Positions 17,626-25,684 of a stretch of DNA of 64,000 nt are shown here, piece by piece. Every line of letters begins with the position of its first letter. Position 1 is the first letter of the stretch. This DNA is from Tateyamaria sp. ANG-S1 (GTDB lineage Bacteria > Pseudomonadota > Alphaproteobacteria > Rhodobacterales > Rhodobacteraceae). Both the position numbers and the translations under genes were made by a program. The notes below the pieces were generated by a model. It was not told the DNA's origin and ran no database searches. It saw only the letters and a program-made list of their open reading frames with translations. The stretch lies in contig NZ_JWLL01000003.1 of the NCBI RefSeq assembly GCF_000814025.1, positions 357,595-421,594 on the forward strand. Reading direction: 5' to 3'.

Positions 17626-18780
17626 ATGGCAAAGCTACAATGGGGCATGATTGGCGGCGGTGAAGGCAGTCAGATCGGACCGGCTCACCGTTTGGGCGCA
17701 GGCTTGGATGGGCTGTTTGAGTTTTCCGCAGGCGCACTCGACCACCGACCCGAGGAAGGACGTGACTATGGTCAGCGGCTGGGCCTTGGTGACCGGGCCT
17801 ATGGGTCGTGGCAGGAGATGCTGGAGGGCGAGCAAAAGCGCGACGACAAAATCGACCTGGTCACAGTCGCCACACCAAACGCCACACACTATGAAATCAC
17901 CAAAGCCTACCTCGAAGGCGGCTTTCACGTGCTCTGCGAAAAGCCGATGACCATGACGGTCGAGGAAGGCGAAGAAATCGTCGAGATCGCACGCAAAACC
18001 GGCAACATCTGCGCCGTGAACTATGGCTACACCGGCTACTCGCTGGTCCGGCATATGCGCGCGATGGTGGCGCGCGGTGACATCGGGAAGGTGCGGCTCG
18101 TGGTGGCAGAGTTTGCGCACGGCCACCATGCCGACGCCACAGATGCCGACAATCCGCGTGTCCGCTGGCGCTACGATCCGGCTCAGGCGGGGGTGTCAGC
18201 CCAGTTTGCGGATTGCGGGATTCACGCGCTGCACATGGCGTCTTTTGTGACGGGCCAAGAGGTTGAGAAGCTGAGCGCTGATACCGTGTCCTGCATCGAT
18301 GTGCGGACCTTGGAAGACGACGCGATGGTCAACTTCCGCACGGATGGCGGCGCCGTTGGGCGGCTCTGGACCTCGTCCGTGGCCATCGGGCGGCAGCACG
18401 GGTTGGGGATTCAGGTCTTTGGCGAAACCGGCGGGTTGCGATGGTCGCAGGAGCAGCCGAACCAGCTGTATTACATGCCGCTGAACGACCGCCTGCAAGT
18501 CATCGAACGGGGCGAGGCGAATTTGTCGCCCGAAGCCGACCGGACGACGCGCGTCACTATCGGACATGCCGAAGGGATGCCGCTGGCCTTTGCAAACATC
18601 TACACAGATCTGGCCGAGGCGATCCGGGCGCGCAAGGAGGGGCGGTTGATGGATCCGGCGGCAAACCTGTATCCGCGAGCCGAGGATGGGTTGCGGTCCA
18701 TGGCAGCGGTCTTTGCGGTGGCTGAAAGCGGCAAGCAGGACGGCGCTTGGCTGGATGCGCGGCCACCGATGTTTCGGTAG
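17626..18780 (+). CDS. Gfo/Idh/MocA family oxidoreductase (scyllo-inositol or related dehydrogenase candidate)
   Basis: A 384-residue dehydrogenase, longer than IolG. It shows GGGEGSQIGPAHR at the N-terminus, CEKPMTM near residue 104 and a DCGIHALHMASF motif near 197. It is tightly linked to iolE and likely co-transcribed. The family includes scyllo-inositol dehydrogenases of the IolW/IolX type, which would convert other isomers to the inosose used by IolE. Third Gfo/Idh/MocA gene of the inositol block; substrate inferred from context only. Confidence 0.85.
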   Translation: MAKLQWGMIGGGEGSQIGPAHRLGAGLDGLFEFSAGALDHRPEEGRDYGQRLGLGDRAYGSWQEMLEGEQKRDDKIDLVTVATPNATHYEITKAYLEGGFHVLCEKPMTMTVEEGEEIVEIARKTGNICAVNYGYTGYSLVRHMRAMVARGDIGKVRLVVAEFAHGHHADATDADNPRVRWRYDPAQAGVSAQFADCGIHALHMASFVTGQEVEKLSADTVSCIDVRTLEDDAMVNFRTDGGAVGRLWTSSVAIGRQHGLGIQVFGETGGLRWSQEQPNQLYYMPLNDRLQVIERGEANLSPEADRTTRVTIGHAEGMPLAFANIYTDLAEAIRARKEGRLMDPAANLYPRAEDGLRSMAAVFAVAESGKQDGAWLDARPPMFR

Positions 18781-18797
18781 GTAGAACGTCGCCAAAG

Positions 18798-19313
18798 CTA
18801 TTTTGAAAGGACAACTCCCTGCTGCGAGACTGAGGTAGAGAAAATCACTTGCTCGGCCCCAAATCGCATAAGGCGCATGTGTTCTGTAAATCCGAGACGC
18901 CTTAACAGAGTGCAGGATCGTGCATTTGCGGCCTGCGTCTCTGCAACAAGACGTGGAACTTGCATGTCGTTGAAAGCGTGTGAGACCACACGGGCTGTTG
19001 CTTCTCGGGCCAGTCCTTGACCCCAGGCGCGCGGGTGGAATTGGTAAGACAGTTCGATGTCTTGCCCGTCCTTGTGGGGGCCGAGTTCCACCAAACCAAC
19101 CGGCTGACCGATGTCGCGCAAGCACGCAACCCATCTGCCCTGCGCACCGACACTGTGCCGAAAGCGGGAAACGGCCGCGCTGCATTGCACTGGTCCGCCC
19201 AGGTAACGGCGTACGTCCGGGTGCGCGACCAGTTCGCAATAGAACCGAAGATCATCCCGAGCCAGGTGGCGCAGGACAAGGCGTTGCGTGGTCAATCGGG
19301 GCGCGTATCCCAT
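18798..19313 (-). CDS. GNAT family N-acetyltransferase (RimJ/RimL-like)
   Basis: A 171-residue acetyltransferase. The N-terminal LTTQRLVLRHLARDD is typical of the RimJ/RimL subfamily, and the acetyl-CoA loop is seen as WGQGLAREA. The C-terminal LLRRLGF strand also fits. It lies 80 bases downstream of the LacI gene and might be read through from it, but nothing ties it to inositol. Substrate unknown. Confidence 0.85.
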   Translation of the reverse strand: MGYAPRLTTQRLVLRHLARDDLRFYCELVAHPDVRRYLGGPVQCSAAVSRFRHSVGAQGRWVACLRDIGQPVGLVELGPHKDGQDIELSYQFHPRAWGQGLAREATARVVSHAFNDMQVPRLVAETQAANARSCTLLRRLGFTEHMRLMRFGAEQVIFSTSVSQQGVVLSK

Positions 19314-19393
19314 AAGCCACTTAGGACAGCTGCAGGACTGTCAGGCAACACCCGAACCAAGACTGGACGAAGGATTGGCGACGCTTTGCCAGA

Positions 19394-20395
19394 TCAGCCG
19401 GGCACGGGGCGCAGCGTGCCACGCTCGACCACGTGGCAGTCAAAACTGAGCGACTGGGCAATCGTCTCTTCCCCGTCGAGCATCGCCTCGACCAGATCGA
19501 CGGACGTGCGCACGATATCGTCGATGGGATTGTGAATAGTGGTCAGGTCAATCAGCTCCCACGCGGCCATTTCCATGTTGTTGAGACCAAGGATGCCGAC
19601 GTCATCCGGCACCGACAGGCCCGCATCCTTGATAGCGGACAAGGCGCCGATGGACAGGACGTCATCGCCACAAAAATATGCCTCGGCCGGGCCCATGGCG
19701 AGCAAGCGCGCCATCTCCTCCCGCCCGGCGTTGAAGGAATATGCCTTGGCATAGCTGACAGACAGGGCAACGTCGGGATGCCGGCTGAGTTCCTCGACAA
19801 AGCCAGTGTGGCGGTCGCGGGTCGAGGTGGCGCTGAGCGGACCGGCGAGAAAGCCGACACGCCGGTAGCCGCGTTTGATGAGCTCGCGCGCGGCGATACG
19901 GCCCGCTTCGATGTTGTTAATGCCCAGCACGTTGATCTTGGGGGCGTCGGTAAGGCGACCAAAGGAATGGACGACGCGCATGCCCGCCTCGTGAAAGCTC
20001 TCGGCAAAGCTGACTGGGAGGGTAGATGACGCTACGATGACCGCATCGACCGAGTATTGCCGGAGAAGGCGCACGGAGTTTGAGGGGTCGGTTTCGTCGG
20101 AAAGGTTCACCAGCAAGGGGCGCAAACCGCGTTTTTGCAACTCGCGCGTGACGAGGTCGAACACCTCAAGAAAGATCGGGTTGTGGAAGTTGTTGGAAAT
20201 GACTCCCACCAGCTTGGTCCGCCCAGTGGTGAGTGAGGACGCGAGCGCATTGGGGCTGTAGCCTAACTCAGCGGCTGCTTTTTCGACCTTCTCCCGTGTC
20301 TTGCCGCTGATCGACGCGCCGGGCGTGAAACAGCGCGACACGGCGGAGCGCGATACCCCTGCCCGTTCGGCCACATCTTTGAGGGTTACGGCCAC
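19394..20395 (-). CDS. LacI-family transcriptional regulator, probable inositol regulator
   Basis: A 333-residue LacI protein. The helix-turn-helix occupies residues about 4-23 (LKDVAERAGVSRSAVSRCF), followed by the hinge region ending near residue 60 and a periplasmic-binding-protein-like effector domain. It is the fifth gene of the transporter operon starting at 23512. Matching palindromes at 15572-15587 and 23639-23652 frame it, so it probably represses both the catabolic genes and its own operon, with an inositol or intermediate as inducer. That link is inferred. Confidence 0.92.
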   Translation of the reverse strand: MAVTLKDVAERAGVSRSAVSRCFTPGASISGKTREKVEKAAAELGYSPNALASSLTTGRTKLVGVISNNFHNPIFLEVFDLVTRELQKRGLRPLLVNLSDETDPSNSVRLLRQYSVDAVIVASSTLPVSFAESFHEAGMRVVHSFGRLTDAPKINVLGINNIEAGRIAARELIKRGYRRVGFLAGPLSATSTRDRHTGFVEELSRHPDVALSVSYAKAYSFNAGREEMARLLAMGPAEAYFCGDDVLSIGALSAIKDAGLSVPDDVGILGLNNMEMAAWELIDLTTIHNPIDDIVRTSVDLVEAMLDGEETIAQSLSFDCHVVERGTLRPVPG

Positions 20396-20398
20396 TGC

Positions 20399-20593
20399 TC
20401 AGGCCCCGTCGTCGTCATATTTGGACCAATCCACCTTTGAAAACTGCCATTGCGCATAGCCGCCAATGCCGAAGATGAACAGAGCCCATCCGACAGCGCC
20501 GGTGGACAATTCGAACAGTCCCCAAAAGATGCACACGGCGACGGTAAGATACCGTCGCCAGGCTTGAGCAAAAAAATCGTGATCGAGGTCCAT
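20399..20593 (-). CDS. Small membrane protein in the inositol-type ABC operon
   Basis: A 64-residue protein with two hydrophobic segments (about residues 14-29 and 32-46) and a charged Asp-rich C-terminus. It sits 12 bases after the ATPase gene and 3 bases before the regulator gene, so it is clearly inside the operon. I do not recognise a family. It could be an accessory membrane component of the importer, comparable in place to other small transporter-linked proteins. Confidence 0.75.
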   Translation of the reverse strand: MDLDHDFFAQAWRRYLTVAVCIFWGLFELSTGAVGWALFIFGIGGYAQWQFSKVDWSKYDDDGA

Positions 20594-20605
20594 GAGTGCG
20601 CGGCC

Positions 20606-21382
20606 TCAGGCCGCGTCCTCGTACCCTTCCTGCGTCTTGGCACCAGTGATGTAGGCCACCACGTCCTGCCCATCGGTATCTTCCTTGCGAAGGTTCGCAC
20701 AGATGCGCCCCCGTCGGAAAACCACGATCCGGTCCACAAGGTCAAACACCTGCCGCATGTTGTGGCTAACGAGGATCAGAGGTTCGCCCTGTTCCTTGAG
20801 CGTGCGGATGATGTTTTCGACCTGTGCGGTTTCTTGAACGCCCAGCGCCGCAGTCGGTTCATCCATGATAGTCAGGCGCGAGTGGAAGGTCGCCGTGCGC
20901 GCAATGGCCACGCATTGCCGCTGACCGCCCGACATGTTGCGGATGGTGTTGCGGATGTTGGGGATTTTCACGGCCGTTTTTTCCAGCCCGTCCATAGTCG
21001 CCTGCCGCATTGCCTTGTAGTCCAGCAGGCGAAAGGGGCCGAGCCAATCGAACTTGGTCTTTTCGCGGCCAAGAAACAGGTTGTCCGGGACGTCCAGGTC
21101 ATCAGCCAAAGCCAGCGTCTGGAATACGGTTTCGATTCCAGCCTCACGTGCGTCCAGAGGACCCGTGAAATTCACCGGCTCGCCGTAGAACATGATGTCA
21201 CCGCGCGTGCGCTGTTCGACCCCGGTGATCTGGCGGACAAAGGTGGATTTGCCCGCGCCGTTGTCGCCCATGATTGCCACGTGCTCACCCTTTTTCAGAG
21301 TGAAGTTGGCGTCGTTGAGGGCATGCACACCGCCATAGTGTTTGGTCAGCCCGCGCGTCTCGAGTACGATGTCGTCGCTCAT
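20606..21382 (-). CDS. Sugar ABC importer ATP-binding protein (ribose/inositol type)
   Basis: A 258-residue single-domain ATPase. The start MSDDIVLE at 21382 is used; upstream in-frame sequence is antisense-free overlap with the permease and lacks ABC motifs. Walker A is GDNGAGKST, signature MSGGQRQCVAIART, Walker B LTIMDEPTAAL and switch LVSHNM. Carbohydrate-uptake-2 systems normally use a duplicated 500-residue RbsA-like ATPase; this is the half-size version, which would act as a homodimer. Operon with the permease and binding protein upstream. Confidence 0.93.
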   Translation of the reverse strand: MSDDIVLETRGLTKHYGGVHALNDANFTLKKGEHVAIMGDNGAGKSTFVRQITGVEQRTRGDIMFYGEPVNFTGPLDAREAGIETVFQTLALADDLDVPDNLFLGREKTKFDWLGPFRLLDYKAMRQATMDGLEKTAVKIPNIRNTIRNMSGGQRQCVAIARTATFHSRLTIMDEPTAALGVQETAQVENIIRTLKEQGEPLILVSHNMRQVFDLVDRIVVFRRGRICANLRKEDTDGQDVVAYITGAKTQEGYEDAA

Positions 21383-21396
21383 TGGTATCTCCCCCG

Positions 21397-22479
21397 TCAA
21401 CTTCGCAAGGCCGCGCGTTCTTGCCGGACCTTGTCCAGCACCACAGCGCCGATGATGATCGCGCCCATCGCCATCAATTGGTAGAAGGCGTCGAGTTTGA
21501 TGTATGTGAACCCGGATTGGATGACGCCGAAGACCATGGCACCCAGCACCGTCCCGATGATCGAGCCGCGTCCGCCGGTCAGGCTGACGCCGCCGATGAC
21601 GGCCATGGCGATGGCGTAGAGCTCGTAGAAGATGCCCATGCCGGATTGCGCCGTGAGGTTCTTGGAACTCAACACGATGGCGGCAAAGGCAGCGAGCATC
21701 GACGCGATCATGTAGACCAGCACCTTGTGCCGTTTGACGTTGATGCCGGACATGCGCGCTGCATCCTCGTTCGAGCCAATGGCATAGGTGTGTTTGCCGT
21801 AGACCGTGTATTTGAGGATGAAGTGAAAGAGGATCGCAAGAGCGAGGAAGAGGTAGACGGGCATCATACCCTTGCCGATCAACGCATAGGTTTCGGTGGG
21901 GAACGACACCGGCTGCCCCCGCGTCCATGCTTGCGCGATGCCCCGGCAGATCAGGAACATGCCCAGCGTCGCAATGAAGGGCGGGATCTTGGTATAGGCG
22001 ATAAGACTGCCGTTGATGGCTCCGATCAGGGCGCCGAAACTGAGACCGACGAGCAGCGGTATGATCACGGGCAAGTCGAACGCCCAAGGGCCGAACACCG
22101 CCTTCGGGTTGGGGCCACCGTTAACGAGTTCGGTTTGCGCAAAGGACATGACGATCATGGCCGTCGCCCCGACAAGGGGGCCGGAACTGAGATCGATGCC
22201 GCCCGAGATGATGACTTGCGTCACGCCCAGCGCGATGATGCCAATGATCGCAACCTGCAGGATGATGATGCGCAGACGTGCTTCGTTGAAGATGCTGTCG
22301 AACCGGTCGCGCGTGTCGAAGAGAAAGCTCTGCCCGTTCATGTAAGGCAGAAGCTGCCCTGCCGCCTCGAAGGCGAAGATGATCAGGATCAGCGCGAAGA
22401 AGATGTTGAGCTCGTTTGGCCAGGCCCGTCGCTTGCTGTCAAATGTCAGCCCGCCCGTGCCATGCGATGCGTCGGCCAT
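21397..22479 (-). CDS. Sugar ABC importer permease (RbsC/inositol type)
   Basis: A 360-residue polytopic permease of the CUT2 family. The GIIALGVTQVIISGGIDLSSGP segment and the AIGSNEDAARMSGINV coupling-loop region are characteristic. Several hydrophobic helices span the length, including a C-terminal pair ending near residue 345. It lies 94 bases after the binding-protein gene, with a hairpin between, and 14 bases before the ATPase. Substrate is inferred to be inositol from context. Confidence 0.93.
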   Translation of the reverse strand: MADASHGTGGLTFDSKRRAWPNELNIFFALILIIFAFEAAGQLLPYMNGQSFLFDTRDRFDSIFNEARLRIIILQVAIIGIIALGVTQVIISGGIDLSSGPLVGATAMIVMSFAQTELVNGGPNPKAVFGPWAFDLPVIIPLLVGLSFGALIGAINGSLIAYTKIPPFIATLGMFLICRGIAQAWTRGQPVSFPTETYALIGKGMMPVYLFLALAILFHFILKYTVYGKHTYAIGSNEDAARMSGINVKRHKVLVYMIASMLAAFAAIVLSSKNLTAQSGMGIFYELYAIAMAVIGGVSLTGGRGSIIGTVLGAMVFGVIQSGFTYIKLDAFYQLMAMGAIIIGAVVLDKVRQERAALRS

Positions 22480-22535
22480 GGATGCCTCCCGTTTGAGCGG
22501 CCGAAAGTGCCGCTTCTGTCATCAGGGTGTCGGGT

Positions 22536-22563
22536 GGTCGGGCTGCATCACCGCAGCCCGACC
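22536..22563 (-). terminator. Strong intercistronic hairpin after the inositol-type binding protein
   Basis: Arms GGTCGGGCTGC (22536-22546) and GCAGCCCGACC (22553-22563) pair over 11 bases around a 6-base loop. It begins just after the binding-protein stop. No T run follows, so it more likely protects the upstream RNA or attenuates than fully terminates. Confidence 0.65.
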
Positions 22564-22573
22564 GATCATAGAG

Positions 22574-23512
22574 TTACTGGAGGAACTCGGACACATTTTC
22601 CGGCGTGACCAGCTTGAATGGGATGAAGACGGTCTTGTCGACATCCTCTCCATTCGCGAGCTTGATCGCCGTGTCGATGGAGCCTGCGCCCTGACCTGCG
22701 AGGTCTTGGAAAACTGTCACATCCATGTCACCGGCCTGCATCGATACCAGCGCGTCGGGCGTAGCATCCACGCCGCCCACCTGAACGTCATCCATCGAAA
22801 TGCCTGCAGACTTCATGGCCTGGATCGCGCCGATGGCCATTTCGTCATTGTTGGCAAAGACGGCATCGAAGGGCTCACCAGAGGAAATCCAGTTGGTCAT
22901 GAGGTCTTGCGCCTGGTCACGGGACCAGTTGGCCGTCTGGCTGTCGATCAGGGTGATGAAGTTGCACATATCCATGCCAAGCACATCCTCGACATCCTTG
23001 GAACGCTGCACCGCCGCCTGGTTCGACAACTGGCCCATCAGCATGTAGGCGGTTGCCCCACCCGACTTGCCCGCAGCGCGCAGGTTCTTGCAGATCTCAA
23101 ATGCTTTCAGCGTGCCGCTTTCGATCTCGTTCGATGCCACGAACGCCTGCCCTTCGGGCAGCGTGTCCATGTTGATCGGCTGGCGGTTCACATAGACCAT
23201 TGGCACACCGGCAGAGGCGGCGGCCTGGCTCATCGCTTCGGTCGCGTTGGTGTCGACCGCATTCACGATGATCGCGTCCACACCCGATGCGATGAAGTTG
23301 TTGATCTGGTCAAGCTGGCGCGCCACGTCGTCTTGCGCGTCTTCCATGATCAGTTGAACACCATCCAGCGTTTCAACGTGCTCGGTCATGCCGTTGCGCA
23401 TGATGGTCAGGCCGTTGTCGTCAAACCGGGCCACGGACACACCGATGGTTTCAGCCATGGCCGTACCACCCATCAGCATGGCAAGCGCGCCCACTGTCAC
23501 AAAATTCTTCAT
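22574..23512 (-). CDS. Sugar ABC importer substrate-binding protein (inositol candidate)
   Basis: A 312-residue periplasmic protein with a Sec signal peptide (about residues 1-20, ending AMA-ET). It has the ribose/galactose-type bilobed fold: VDAIIVNAVDTNATEAM, VYVNRQPIN and a FANNDEMAIGAIQAMK segment. Closest in type to inositol-binding proteins such as Caulobacter IbpA. The operator at 23639-23652 lies 127 bases upstream. First gene of the operon that ends with the LacI regulator. Confidence 0.93.
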   Translation of the reverse strand: MKNFVTVGALAMLMGGTAMAETIGVSVARFDDNGLTIMRNGMTEHVETLDGVQLIMEDAQDDVARQLDQINNFIASGVDAIIVNAVDTNATEAMSQAAASAGVPMVYVNRQPINMDTLPEGQAFVASNEIESGTLKAFEICKNLRAAGKSGGATAYMLMGQLSNQAAVQRSKDVEDVLGMDMCNFITLIDSQTANWSRDQAQDLMTNWISSGEPFDAVFANNDEMAIGAIQAMKSAGISMDDVQVGGVDATPDALVSMQAGDMDVTVFQDLAGQGAGSIDTAIKLANGEDVDKTVFIPFKLVTPENVSEFLQ

Positions 23513-23638
23513 GGTTTCCTCCCAAGTTGCGTGTCCGGATCACGCCGTTTTTCGCCGGACTGCCGACCGAAAACCGCCTCTGTCTGGGCTGAGTCTTCGG
23601 CTGGCAACGAGGAGGATGATATGCGAGTCGCCGCATTT

Positions 23639-23652
23639 TGCAACCGGTTGCA
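23639..23652. promoter_or_regulatory. LacI-type operator upstream of the inositol-type importer operon
   Basis: TGCAACCGGTTGCA is a perfect 14-bp palindrome identical to the core of the 15572-15587 site. It lies between the divergently placed promoter region of the binding protein and the end of the glycosylase gene. Confidence 0.85.
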
Positions 23653-23683
23653 TTCAAATTTTCGGATCCGGCGATCCGGGCGC

Positions 23684-24352
23684 CTAGCCGCAGCTTGTCG
23701 CGAGAATGCGGCTGATCTCTTTCAGCGAACGGCCAGACTGGACCTGCCATTCGTTCATCGCCGCTTGCACCGCGCGCATTGCGGACTTGGATGTCGGGGG
23801 CTTGTCGATCACCCCTTCGGCAATGAGACGAGCGACGACATCGCGGGACAGGATGTAACCGTCGACGCCCATGAAGCGCAGGAAATATTGCCCCGTGCTG
23901 CCGCCCAGCCGGTTGCCCTCCTTCTTCAGCAATTCCAGCAGCGCGGCATAGTCGCTGGCCGGCCATTCCGCGATCATGCGACCGAAACCGCCATGTCTGG
24001 CGCTGTGCTCCTGAATGAAAACTGCGTTTTGTTGCACGGATCTGATCTTTTGCGGGTAGCGGACAATTGCGGTGTCACGACAAAGCGCATCGAACCAATC
24101 GTCGCTCATCATCGCACAGCGCCCGATGTCGAAGCCGTGGAATGCGGTTTCGAATCCTAGCCACATGTTGTCGACAACGCGCCAATTGAACCCGGCCTGA
24201 AAGATCGAACGGGTCATTTGCGACAGCCACCTGTCATCCGGGATCGCGGCCAAAGTTGCAGCATCCGCTGACAGCTCGACACTTTCCAAAACTGCCGCTT
24301 CGCCGCCCTTGCGCTCAGCGCTGATGGCCAAAATATCGTTGATCGTCCGCAT
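23684..24352 (-). CDS. DNA-3-methyladenine glycosylase I (Tag) family
   Basis: A 222-residue protein. The start MRTINDIL at 24352 is chosen because further upstream the frame overlaps the operator and regulator region; an ATG 9 bases earlier is an alternative. The DDRWLSQMTRSIFQAGFNWRVVDNMW region resembles the Tag helix carrying the base-binding aromatic residues, and the C-terminal FLRFMGVDGYILSRDVVARL segment also fits. It would excise alkylated adenine from DNA. It is unrelated in function to the sugar operons on either side. Confidence 0.82.
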   Translation of the reverse strand: MRTINDILAISAERKGGEAAVLESVELSADAATLAAIPDDRWLSQMTRSIFQAGFNWRVVDNMWLGFETAFHGFDIGRCAMMSDDWFDALCRDTAIVRYPQKIRSVQQNAVFIQEHSARHGGFGRMIAEWPASDYAALLELLKKEGNRLGGSTGQYFLRFMGVDGYILSRDVVARLIAEGVIDKPPTSKSAMRAVQAAMNEWQVQSGRSLKEISRILATSCG

Positions 24353-24465
24353 GAGTAGCATCCCTCTGTTCGTACACAGAAACGATACGCACGCGCGGCA
24401 CGGCTGGAAAAGGCGCAATTCTGCAAGGGGGATGGTGCGGTGATGCGTGCAAGACCAGTCACGGC

Positions 24466-24487
24466 AAAGTTTGCGCGCGAAAACTTT
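24466..24487. promoter_or_regulatory. Palindromic operator upstream of the smo-operon LacI gene
   Basis: AAAGTTT and AAACTTT flank a CGCGCG centre: a 22-bp palindrome with 10 of 11 pairs matched. The central 14 bases match the smoE operator at 25601-25614 in 11 positions. It lies 50 bases before the LacI start, suggesting autoregulation. Confidence 0.65.
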
Positions 24488-24536
24488 CTTGCTTATCGTG
24501 ACCCTGTTCCTGCAGTGGCACGGGTCGGAGGAGAGC

Positions 24537-25568
24537 ATGGGCGAACGCAAGATCAAAAACATGGAGGAGTTCGCCTCTGTCAGTGGGATTTCACGGCCGA
24601 CCGTTTCGAAATACTTTAACGACCCGACAAGCGTACGTGCCTCGACCCGCGCGCGGATCGAGGCAGCTATCGAGCAGTATGGGTACCGGCCCAACATCTA
24701 TGCGATGAACCAGAACCGGCAGTTGACGAAAAACATCGGCGTGGTTGTGCCCTATCTGGCGGATCCGTTCTTTGGCGAGATTGTGCGTGTCATTGAACGA
24801 CGGTGTATCGAGGCGGGCTTTTCTCCATCCCTCTTCAGCTCGCATGGCGAAGCCGAGCAAGAACGTGACATCCTTGACACGTTACGGTCGCTGAAACCCG
24901 CTGGTGTCCTGCTGGCGCCATTGGGACGCCTGTCAGACAAGTCGGCGATTGAGGCGTTTTGCCGGGATGTGCCCACAGTGCTGTTCGACAGCAACATCGA
25001 CGGCATGGGCGAAGCCTTTGTCGGATCGGACAATTACAGCTTTGTATCCCAGACTGTAGAGTATCTGAGCCGCACCGGTGAGCCGCCCTCATTCTTTGAG
25101 ATGAAGACCCCCGCGAACCCCAATGCCAACAAACGCAGGCGCGCCTATCTGGACATGATGGAACGGCTGGGGCTGGAGCCGCATGTGTTGCAGATTGACG
25201 GCAGCGGCTGGGCGTTTGAAGAGATCGGGCGCAAGGGCGGGCATGACGTTCTAAGCCGGGATGCGTTGCCCACCAATACAGTGTTGTGCAGCAACGACCG
25301 GCTCGCCATCGGGTTTATGTCAGCTTGCTTCGAGGCTGGGCGCAAGGTTGGCCGCGGGGCCGGGCATGATCTGCGCGTGGCCTCGCATGACGATCATCCG
25401 TTTTCGCGCTACACCTGCCCGTCACTCACCACGGCGGCACATGATTATGCCAATGTCTCGGGCCATGCGGTCGAGACGCTGTTCCGCCTGATCGAATCGG
25501 GCGGACGCTTTCAGACCCGGGAAGAGACCTTGTTTTCCGCACGCCTTATCATGCGCGATTCCGCCTAA
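24537..25568 (+). CDS. LacI-family regulator of the sorbitol/mannitol operon
   Basis: A 343-residue LacI protein. The start MGERKIK at 24537 follows a GGAGGA site. The helix-turn-helix is at about residues 8-28 (MEEFASVSGISRPTVSKYF), then a PBP-like effector domain with the VVPYLADPFFGEIV start. It is immediately upstream of, and co-oriented with, smoE. Candidate operators lie before itself and before smoE. Its inducer is probably a polyol. Confidence 0.93.
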   Translation: MGERKIKNMEEFASVSGISRPTVSKYFNDPTSVRASTRARIEAAIEQYGYRPNIYAMNQNRQLTKNIGVVVPYLADPFFGEIVRVIERRCIEAGFSPSLFSSHGEAEQERDILDTLRSLKPAGVLLAPLGRLSDKSAIEAFCRDVPTVLFDSNIDGMGEAFVGSDNYSFVSQTVEYLSRTGEPPSFFEMKTPANPNANKRRRAYLDMMERLGLEPHVLQIDGSGWAFEEIGRKGGHDVLSRDALPTNTVLCSNDRLAIGFMSACFEAGRKVGRGAGHDLRVASHDDHPFSRYTCPSLTTAAHDYANVSGHAVETLFRLIESGGRFQTREETLFSARLIMRDSA

Positions 25569-25600
25569 GATACTGGCTGCGAATACTTTCTCCTAATTTC

Positions 25601-25614
25601 TTTACGCGCGTAAA
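25601..25614. promoter_or_regulatory. LacI-type operator upstream of smoE
   Basis: TTTACGCGCGTAAA is a perfect 14-bp palindrome with the CG centre common to LacI-family sites. It lies 71 bases before the smoE start, a position suitable for repression of the promoter. Confidence 0.8.
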
Positions 25615-25684
25615 AAATTATTTGACGCGGCGACAGATCTGACAGTAGCGTTTGTGAACAACATCCAATCAAGGGAGGAGTCGG

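Noticed and set aside
16073..17737. 554-codon minus-strand open frame
   Set aside because: Antisense to the first plus-strand Gfo/Idh gene and iolE, both clear genes.
24537..25568. Assignment of this LacI protein to the inositol operators
   Set aside because: Its own flanking palindromes have a CGCGCG centre unlike TGCAACCGGTTGCA, and it is co-oriented with smoE.
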